A stretch of 12,659 nucleotides of DNA. Source: Oscillospiraceae bacterium. GTDB taxonomy: Bacteria > Bacillota > Clostridia > Oscillospirales > Oscillospiraceae. A model generated the notes under the pieces. It saw only the letters and a list, made by a program, of their open reading frames with translations. It was not told the origin of the DNA and searched no databases. The stretch lies in NCBI GenBank assembly GCA_031261245.1, contig JAISKU010000190.1, forward strand, positions 1-12,659. The letters are read 5' to 3'. The translations under genes were made by a program, and so were the position numbers. Shown here in pieces: positions 7,631-12,659 of this stretch (positions are counted from its first letter, which is position 1; every line of letters starts with the position of its first letter).

Positions 7631-8766
7631 CGCGCGCCGCCCCCGATTCTCCCCGTCACGGCCGCGCCCGTCTCAATATCGAAGATGTGCAGCTTCTCCG
7701 TCTGCACCGCGAGGTCGAGCGCCTGCCCGCGTCGCACGGGCTCGTCCCCCCACTCCCGCACGATAAAGCGCAGACCGCCCGGCAAATCGGCGTAGATGTT
7801 CGTCTCCGCGCCGAGAACCTCCACGATGTCGGCGAATCCGCCGGAAAAGCCCGCGCCCGGCGCGTGCCCCGACACGACGCGCATGTGCTCCGGCCGCAGC
7901 CCGAGCGTGACGCGCCGCCCGACGAGTCCCGTAAGCGTCTCCGCCGTCGCGTTCACGCCCTCAAGCGCCAGCCTGTGCTCCCCGTTCGACCCGAGCGCCG
8001 CGAAAATCCCCCCGACGTCCTTCTCAATCACGCCCTCGGCGAAATTCATGCGCGGCGAGCCGATAAAGCCCGCGACGAACGTGTCCACGGGGTAGTCGTA
8101 GATATCCTTGGGGCTGTCCACCTGCAAAATATGCCCCGCGTTCATTATCACAATCCTGTCGCCCATCGTCATCGCCTCCGTCTGGTCGTGCGTGACGTAG
8201 ATGAACGTCGTCTCAAGCTTCTTGTGCAGCTTCACTATCTCCGCGCGCATGTCCGCGCGCAGCTTCGCGTCGAGGTTAGATAGCGGCTCGTCGAGCAAAA
8301 ACACGTCCGGGTGGCGCACCATCGCGCGCCCGAGCGCGACGCGCTGACTCTCGCCGCCGGACAGCGCGCGCGGCTTGCGGGCGAGAAGTCGCGTGATATC
8401 GAGCATTTCGGCAGTCTCCCGCACGCGCGCGTCGCGCTCCGCCTTTTTCACGCCGCGCATCTTCAGCGCGAACGCCATGTTCTTGTACACTGTCATGTGC
8501 GGGTACAGCGCGTAGCTCTGGAACACCATCGCGATGTTCCGCTCCTTCGGGGCCATGCTGTTGACAAGCGTGTCCCCTATATGTATCTGTCCGCCCGTTA
8601 TGTCCTCAAGCCCCGCTATCATGCGTAGCACCGTGGACTTTCCGCAGCCCGACGGCCCGACGAGCACGACGAACTCGCGGTCGGCAATCTCCAGCTCAAA
8701 CCCGTCCACCGCGCGCACGCCGCCCGGATATATTTTTGTGACTTCCTTCAGCGTAATACCCGCCAA
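7627..8766 (-). CDS. ABC importer ATPase, UgpC/MsmK/MalK family
   Basis: This 379-residue ATPase energises the importer. Visible motifs are Walker A GPSGCGKST (37-45), Q-loop VFQSYALYP (81-89), signature LSGGE (135-139, Glu where MalK has Gln), Walker B VFLLDE (155-160), D-loop NLDAK and the H-loop His193 in VTHDQTEAMT. The C-terminal 140 residues, including RPEHMRVV and TEKLHIFD, are the OB-fold/TOBE regulatory domain expected of CUT1 ATPases, where sugar or protein regulators can bind. The start is TTG at 8766, chosen because GGAGGT lies 6 bases upstream and the following residues (AGITLKEVTKIYPGG) match the family start; a frame extension to 8865 covers the untranslated leader and promoter. 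It is the first gene of the operon. Many Clostridia and Bacilli use a shared unlinked MsmX/MsmK ATPase, so having it inside the operon suggests a dedicated unit. Confidence 0.95.
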   Translation of the reverse strand: MAGITLKEVTKIYPGGVRAVDGFELEIADREFVVLVGPSGCGKSTVLRMIAGLEDITGGQIHIGDTLVNSMAPKERNIAMVFQSYALYPHMTVYKNMAFALKMRGVKKAERDARVRETAEMLDITRLLARKPRALSGGESQRVALGRAMVRHPDVFLLDEPLSNLDAKLRADMRAEIVKLHKKLETTFIYVTHDQTEAMTMGDRIVIMNAGHILQVDSPKDIYDYPVDTFVAGFIGSPRMNFAEGVIEKDVGGIFAALGSNGEHRLALEGVNATAETLTGLVGRRVTLGLRPEHMRVVSGHAPGAGFSGGFADIVEVLGAETNIYADLPGGLRFIVREWGDEPVRRGQALDLAVQTEKLHIFDIETGAAVTGRIGGGAR

Positions 8767-8772
8767 GCTAAT

Positions 8773-8778
8773 ACCTCC
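8773..8778 (-). promoter_or_regulatory. Strong RBS that sets the TTG start of the ABC ATPase
   Basis: A perfect GGAGGT sits 6 bases before the TTG at 8766. This decides the start against the longer frame reaching 8865. Confidence 0.85.
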
Positions 8779-8816
8779 AACGTGAACGAAACTGTTCCCG
8801 TTTCTTTGACTCGATT

Positions 8817-8833
8817 TTTCCGGAAATGTTCCG
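8817..8833. repeat. Two overlapping small dyads in the leader, possible operator
   Basis: TTTCCGGAAA at 8817-8826 is a perfect 10-base palindrome, and CGGAAATGTTCCG at 8821-8833 is an inverted repeat with 5-base arms around ATG. They lie about 14-40 bases downstream of the predicted transcription start of the transporter operon, where a repressor could act. An imperfect GAAAC/GTTTC dyad occurs slightly further downstream (about 8787-8803). No regulator gene is in the window and no known operator consensus is matched, so the role is inferred. Confidence 0.3.
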
Positions 8834-8853
8834 TAAAATGACGCGCCTGTGCA

Positions 8854-8882
8854 ATGATAACACAATTTAACTTCGATGTCCC
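8854..8882 (-). promoter_or_regulatory. Candidate sigma-A-type promoter of the transporter operon
   Basis: On the minus strand, GGGACA (8877-8882; 4 of 6 to TTGACA) and TATCAT (8854-8859; 5 of 6 to TATAAT) are separated by exactly 17 bases in a locally AT-rich stretch. Transcription would start near 8847, leaving a leader of about 80 bases before the ATPase start. It is the best promoter-like match seen in this otherwise GC-rich intergenic region. Confidence 0.5.
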
Positions 8883-8933
8883 GAGATTAAGGAAATCTTT
8901 ATTATTTGCCACTGTATTGTTTATTCCCCCGAC

Positions 8934-8954
8934 AGCGCGGAATGTGAACGCGCT
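8934..8954 (-). terminator. Weak hairpin at the end of the rhomboid gene
   Basis: AGCGCG and CGCGCT (8949-8954 and 8934-8939 in plus coordinates) can pair across a 9-base loop and overlap the rhomboid stop codon. No T-run follows on the minus strand, so this is at best a weak or factor-dependent terminator or an mRNA 3'-end stabiliser. Confidence 0.2.
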
Positions 8955-9516
8955 ACTTCCGCCTGCGCGAAAAGCTTATGCCGATCACCGCCCCGCAAAT
9001 GCCGCCCACGATGTGCGTAAGCTGGGACACGTTGTCCTTTACGGTGAGGCCGTTTAACACCTCGCGCCCGAGGTAGAGCGCGACGACGAGAATCAGCGTA
9101 AGCGGCACGGAGCCGCCCGACCTGCCGGCCAGGGAGGAGAGCACAATCATCATAAACACGATGCCGCTCGCGCCCAGAAGCGCCGTACCGGGGAAAAACG
9201 CCCACTCCACAACTCCCGTGACAAGCGCGGTGATCACGATGGCGAAAATCATCGGCCTCGCGCCGTACTTCTCCTCCAGCGACGGCCCCAGCACGAGCAG
9301 CATGAGCATGTTCCCGATGTAGTGCTGCCAGCCGGAGTGGCCGAGCACGTGCAGAAACAGCCGCGGATACGTGAAAATGTCGCGCAGCGGAGAGCGGTAA
9401 ACCGAGAACAGCAGCCGCGTCGTGTAGTCCTTCGTGAGCATCCCGAGAAGCAGCGCCAGAAGCGAGACGAGCGCGAAAGTCAGCGTCACCGGCGCGTTGT
9501 ACTTTATCCGTTTCAT
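8953..9516 (-). CDS. Rhomboid family intramembrane serine protease
   Basis: This 187-residue polytopic protein has about six membrane helices (near 10-30, 63-80, 86-106, 113-130, 137-150, 165-182). The rhomboid signature is complete: GASG at 115-118 supplies the nucleophile Ser117, and His168 in QLTHIVGG is the catalytic partner. HSGWQHYIGNM (60-70) matches the conserved HxxxxHxxxN region before helix 2, and GPSLEEKYG follows as in many bacterial rhomboids. It should cleave membrane-spanning segments of other proteins; its substrate is unknown. The length is that of the minimal six-helix core without extra domains. ATG 9516 has AAGGAG 8 bases upstream. The gene starts 40 bases after a strong terminator and is separated from the transporter operon by 186 bases, so it is probably a single-gene unit or is read at low level from upstream. 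Confidence 0.93.
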   Translation of the reverse strand: MKRIKYNAPVTLTFALVSLLALLLGMLTKDYTTRLLFSVYRSPLRDIFTYPRLFLHVLGHSGWQHYIGNMLMLLVLGPSLEEKYGARPMIFAIVITALVTGVVEWAFFPGTALLGASGIVFMMIVLSSLAGRSGGSVPLTLILVVALYLGREVLNGLTVKDNVSQLTHIVGGICGAVIGISFSRRRK

Positions 9517-9555
9517 ATATCTTTCTCCTTTTCCTTACCCCTCCGCCCCGCGGCG

Positions 9556-9587
9556 AAAAAAAGCGCGGCGCGAGTTTCGCGCCGCGC
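9556..9587 (-). terminator. Intrinsic terminator after the O-acylation cassette
   Basis: On the minus strand a perfect 11-base GC-rich stem (9577-9587 with 9563-9573) closes on a 3-base loop and is followed at once by seven T residues (9556-9562). It begins 5 bases after the stop of the DHHW gene and should end that transcript before the rhomboid gene. Confidence 0.93.
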
Positions 9588-9592
9588 CCACT

Positions 9593-10705
9593 TTACCCCG
9601 CGAGCAGTATCTCCGGCGCCCCGAGTATCTGCGAGGAGTACATGAACAGCGCGTCAGAGCCCGGCTTGAATTCCACGAGCATCGGCAGCGCCCGCGCGTC
9701 CACGTATCGCAGGTCGATCAGCGTTATCTTCGAGTACGCGGAGACGAGTAGCGGCGCGAGGCTCGACCCGAACGAGTCGCGGAACAGGTACAGCTCCCGC
9801 CCGCCCGTAGCCGACGGATTTTCTATCGTTATCATCGCCTGCGCCCCGCGCAGAAACAGGTCATACGGATCCCGCCCCGAGAACGCCTCGAGGTCGTACA
9901 TCTCCCCGTCCACCCATTTTAGCGTCTTGTCGTCGAGGTATTTCACCGCCGCGCCGGACGTCGCGTCCGAGGTGAGATACCTCGCCGTGTCCTGCGCCAT
10001 CGGCAGCGCAAGCTGCCCGGGGTACACCCCTGAGAACTCCCCTACCGTGTTCGCCGTGTACTGCGTCTCCGGTTGGGACCCCATCGCCCGGCCGAGCAGC
10101 GTCGCGACGTCCACGATTTTCTCCTGATCCCAGTGCAGATCCGTCTTGTAAAAGCTCCCGCCGTCCAGCGCCTCCGACACGTCGATGTACGTCAGCCCCG
10201 GAAGCTCCTCCCCGAGTATCGCCCGCGCCGCGTCAGGGTCAAATCCCGGGTAATCCCGCGCGGCCCACCCGCTCTTGTCCGGCACTACCGAGACGTACAC
10301 GTTCAGCCCGTCGAGCGTCGCGGCCACGGCCCCGATTTTCGCCGCCGTCCGCCGTATCGCGTCCTCCGGCACCGCGCCGAACTTCCCCGCGCCGACGTCC
10401 GCGTCGCGGTACAGCCCCGACTTGTCCGTCTGCATGAAGATATCGAACACCGAGAACGCGCGCACGGTACGCAGCGCGTCGCGGAACGCGAAGCTGTCCG
10501 CCGCGTAGTCGTCAAATCCGCCCATAAACTCGGCGTTCAGCAGCGTTTTCACCGTCAGCTCCGGGAACGCCGCGGGCTTTCGCCGCTCGGAGACGAGCGT
10601 CTCGGGCGTCGCGACGGCGCGATTCAAGATGAAAAAGCCGCCGATTATCAGAATAAACACCGCGGCCGTCAGCACGGAGCGCAGGCTTGTCCTTGCTTTC
10701 GTCAT
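9593..10705 (-). CDS. DHHW/AlgJ-like SGNH-type protein, partner of the MBOAT acyltransferase
   Basis: This 370-residue protein has an N-terminal membrane anchor at about 11-29 and an extracytoplasmic domain. Family hallmarks include ERRKPAAFPEL (40-50), the FxxYxxDxFxFRD segment (64-76), DLHW at 189-192, which supplies the Asp/His pair of the DxHW motif, and FRDSFGSS at 308-315, whose Ser311 is the likely nucleophile. This is the arrangement in AlgJ/AlgX-type acetyltransferases, which take acetyl groups delivered across the membrane by an MBOAT protein and move them to an exported glycan. The ATG at 10705 is preceded by GGAG and lies 13 bases after the MBOAT stop, so both genes are very likely co-transcribed and work together. 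The usual second residue of the DHHW name motif is Leu here, which should not affect catalysis. The glycan acceptor is not evident from this window. Confidence 0.87.
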   Translation of the reverse strand: MTKARTSLRSVLTAAVFILIIGGFFILNRAVATPETLVSERRKPAAFPELTVKTLLNAEFMGGFDDYAADSFAFRDALRTVRAFSVFDIFMQTDKSGLYRDADVGAGKFGAVPEDAIRRTAAKIGAVAATLDGLNVYVSVVPDKSGWAARDYPGFDPDAARAILGEELPGLTYIDVSEALDGGSFYKTDLHWDQEKIVDVATLLGRAMGSQPETQYTANTVGEFSGVYPGQLALPMAQDTARYLTSDATSGAAVKYLDDKTLKWVDGEMYDLEAFSGRDPYDLFLRGAQAMITIENPSATGGRELYLFRDSFGSSLAPLLVSAYSKITLIDLRYVDARALPMLVEFKPGSDALFMYSSQILGAPEILLAG

Positions 10706-10718
10706 ACTCTCCGCCCCC

Positions 10719-12131
10719 CTAAAATCTGAAGTAGATAAACGGGTTGAACGACCCGTCCACGAGATACGCCGTTATGAGAATCAGCAGCGCCCCGACGCAA
10801 ACCGGCTCCAGCGCGGTCATGAGCCTCGGCGCCTTTTTTTCGAGCGCGGTAACGGCCAGCACGGGCAGCCGCGTCGAGCCGATTGCCGCGAGAATCAGCG
10901 GCACGGCGTAGCTGCGCAGGTAGTACAGCGACGCGCCGCCCGCGCCGCCGTCAACCCCGGCGCCGAACATCATTCCTATGCGCTCAAACGCCACAGGCAG
11001 CTCGTGCGCGTCGAAAATCACCCAGCCGATGAGCACGAACAGCGCGAGGTAAATGTGCGACACAAACGCCGGAAGCTTTTCAAGCACCCGCCCGAGCGCG
11101 AATTTCTCAATCAGCAGCAGCGCGGCGAAATACACGCCCCAGATTATGAACGGCCACCCCGCCCCATGCCAGAAGCCCGTCAAAAACCACACGGCGAGGA
11201 TGTTGAACACGTGCCGCCCGGCGCTGACGCGGTTCCCGCCGAGGGGTATGTACACGTAGTCACGAAACCAGCTCGACAGCGATATATGCCATCGCCGCCA
11301 GAATTCCGTGACGCTTTTCGCTATGTACGGGTAGTTGAAGTTCTCCATGAACTCAAACCCGAATATGTGTCCGAGGCCGATCGCCATGTCGCTGTAGCCC
11401 GAAAAGTCGAAGTACAGGTGAAACGCGTACGCGATGATGTACAGCCACACGGCGAGGACGCTCTTCTCGCCATTTGTCTTGCAGATATCCACAAGCTCGC
11501 CGAGCACGTTCGCGATCAGCACCTTTTTCCCGAGGCCGAGCACGAATCTGCGCGCCCCGCCCGCAAAGCGCTCCAGCGAGTGCTCGCGCCCCGCGAGCTC
11601 GCGCGCCACGTCGGCGTAGCGCACTATCGGCCCCGCGATGAGCTGCGGGAAAAGCGTCACATACGTCGCGAACGTCAGCACGTTGCGCTGCAGCTCCGTC
11701 TTGCCCCAGTACAGGTCGATGTCGTAGCTCAGTATCTGGAACGTGTAGAAGCTTATCCCTATCGGCAGGGCGATCGCCGGGAGCTTGAACGCCGCCCCGA
11801 AGAGCCCGTTCACGTTCGCGACGAAAAAGTCCGTGTACTTGAAAAACATCAGCGAGCCGAGACCGACCGCGAGCGCCCCGATAAGCGCGGCGCGCGAGCC
11901 CGCTCTGCCCCGGAATTTCTCAATCAGCAGCCCGAAGAACCAGCCGGAGAACACCTGCGCCGCCATAAGCAGCAGATACTTCGGCTCCCCCCACCCGTAG
12001 AACACGACGCTCGCCACAAGCAGGACGAGATTCCGCCACTTGGGCGAGGCTTTCGGCTGCGGCAGAATATAATACAGCGCCACAACGACGGGCAGGAAAT
12101 AATACAGAAACTCAACACTTGAAAACAGCAC
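10719..12131 (-). CDS. MBOAT family membrane O-acyltransferase, AlgI/DltB-like
   Basis: This 470-residue membrane protein has about ten or more helices. Diagnostic motifs are LFPQLIAGPIVRY (160-171), FDFSGYSDMAIG (241-252), EFWRRWHISLSSWFRDY (276-292), YIPLGGNR (294-301) and TGFWHGAGW (318-326), whose His322 is the invariant catalytic histidine of the family. It probably takes an acyl, most likely acetyl, group from a cytoplasmic donor and passes it across the membrane to the partner protein encoded next. The start is GTG at 12131 with AAGGGGGG at 12139-12146, 7 bases upstream; the N-terminus MLFSSVEFLYYFLP is typical of the family. It is more AlgI-like than DltB-like because its partners are DHHW and DUF4358 proteins and no dltA or dltC is present in the window. 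Confidence 0.95.
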   Translation of the reverse strand: MLFSSVEFLYYFLPVVVALYYILPQPKASPKWRNLVLLVASVVFYGWGEPKYLLLMAAQVFSGWFFGLLIEKFRGRAGSRAALIGALAVGLGSLMFFKYTDFFVANVNGLFGAAFKLPAIALPIGISFYTFQILSYDIDLYWGKTELQRNVLTFATYVTLFPQLIAGPIVRYADVARELAGREHSLERFAGGARRFVLGLGKKVLIANVLGELVDICKTNGEKSVLAVWLYIIAYAFHLYFDFSGYSDMAIGLGHIFGFEFMENFNYPYIAKSVTEFWRRWHISLSSWFRDYVYIPLGGNRVSAGRHVFNILAVWFLTGFWHGAGWPFIIWGVYFAALLLIEKFALGRVLEKLPAFVSHIYLALFVLIGWVIFDAHELPVAFERIGMMFGAGVDGGAGGASLYYLRSYAVPLILAAIGSTRLPVLAVTALEKKAPRLMTALEPVCVGALLILITAYLVDGSFNPFIYFRF

Positions 12132-12167
12132 GGCACGACCCCCCTTACCGCAAAAATCCCAAGCCGC

Positions 12168-12659
12168 TCAGCGTGCGTAGAACACGTTGACGCTTCCGAC
12201 CGAGCCGCCGGAGAGCTCCGTAAATCCGGCGATAAGCGCGTCGGCCGACACGTTTTTCGTCGCCGCGAGAAGTATGTACTCACCGGACTCCACCACGAAG
12301 CACTGCTCCGGGAAAACGCAAATCCACTTTTCGGGGTCAAAGCCGCCCGCGACGAGCTTTTTCACCTCGCCCGCCGCCGCCGCGTCCTTGCACTTTATAA
12401 TGGCCACGGCGTGCGGGAACGTACCTATCGCCGCCGTCGCGACAGACGCGTCCGTCGCGTAGCTTCCGAACTGCTCCGCCGCCACGCCGAGCATCGCGCT
12501 CGCCGTCGTCCCGTCCACCGTCGTGACAAACGACCCGGGCAGCTTGTCGTCCTCGCCGAGCCTCGCGTCCGCCGCGTCAAGCACGGCCTGAAGCACCGCC
12601 GCCGAGTCCCCCGTAAGCCCTCCCGGCGCCGCCGTCGGCGTGGGCGTCGGAGTTGCTGT
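12168..12659 (-). CDS. DUF4358-like exported protein, partial (5' end off window)
   Basis: The frame is open from the window edge to TGA at 12168-12170, giving 163 visible residues; the true start lies outside. The first visible residues form a Thr/Pro linker (TATPTPTPTAAPGG), typical of a mature lipoprotein spacer, so a signal peptide probably precedes it. The folded part has AEQFGSYATDASVATAAIG, then AVAIIKCKDAAAAGEVKKL, then FPEQCFVVESGEYILLAATK, a layout that resembles DUF4358 proteins, which are found beside MBOAT and DHHW genes in Clostridia. It ends 36 bases before the MBOAT gene, so they share a transcript. No catalytic motif is evident; an accessory or glycan-binding role is only a guess. 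A GTG at 12596 gives a shorter frame but would remove the linker. Confidence 0.7.
   Translation of the reverse strand, partial: TATPTPTPTAAPGGLTGDSAAVLQAVLDAADARLGEDDKLPGSFVTTVDGTTASAMLGVAAEQFGSYATDASVATAAIGTFPHAVAIIKCKDAAAAGEVKKLVAGGFDPEKWICVFPEQCFVVESGEYILLAATKNVSADALIAGFTELSGGSVGSVNVFYAR

Noticed and set aside
8767..8865. N-terminal extension of the ATPase frame to 8865
   Set aside because: It would cover the promoter and the GGAGGT site. The TTG at 8766 fits both the RBS and the family's N-terminus.
10629..12122. Plus-strand open frame of 497 codons opposite the MBOAT gene
   Set aside because: It mirrors the MBOAT gene, is rich in Arg/Glu/His, and shows no recognisable motif.
12168..12596. 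Complete 142-residue gene starting at 12596
   Set aside because: The frame stays open to the window edge and the upstream part encodes a Thr/Pro linker typical of this kind of exported protein, so the gene is partial.

Overview
This GC-rich window (roughly 60% or more by eye) holds eleven genes, all on the minus strand, so transcription runs from high to low coordinates. The gene families suggest a high-GC Clostridia/Bacillota gut-type bacterium: MBOAT + DHHW + DUF4358 as neighbours, Gram-positive-style AGGAGG ribosome binding sites, TTG/GTG starts and type II lipoproteins. This placement is inferred from gene content, not from a marker gene.

Upstream block (12659 to 9593): a DUF4358-type Thr/Pro-linker protein (cut by the window edge), an AlgI/DltB-like MBOAT O-acyltransferase, and a DHHW/AlgJ-like SGNH-type partner. 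Together they look like a cassette for O-acylating a cell-surface or exported glycan. A near-perfect intrinsic terminator (9556-9587) closes it. A small rhomboid protease gene (9516-8953) follows with a strong RBS but no obvious promoter of its own.

Downstream block (8766 to 1, running off the edge): after a 186-base intergenic region with a candidate promoter and two small dyads, a tightly packed operon begins. Its order is a UgpC/MsmK-type ATPase, a MalF-type permease, a MalG-type permease, a HlyD/MacA-like adaptor with a very long coiled-coil region, a MacB-like periplasmic-core protein lacking the FtsX membrane domain, a lipoprotein fusing a propeller-like N-terminus to a family-1 solute-binding domain, and the start of a second lipoprotein paralogous to the first one's N-terminus. 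Junctions are ATGA, ATGA, TAATG or an 11-base-spaced start, a 4-base gap, a 116-base overlap, and a 17-base gap.

The most notable point is that a sugar-importer operon is interrupted by an adaptor/MacB-core pair normally tied to tripartite efflux or mechanotransmission, and that pair has no ATPase or FtsX domain of its own. The pair sits between the importer permeases and their binding protein. No CRISPR array, tRNA, rRNA, insertion sequence or phage gene was recognised.
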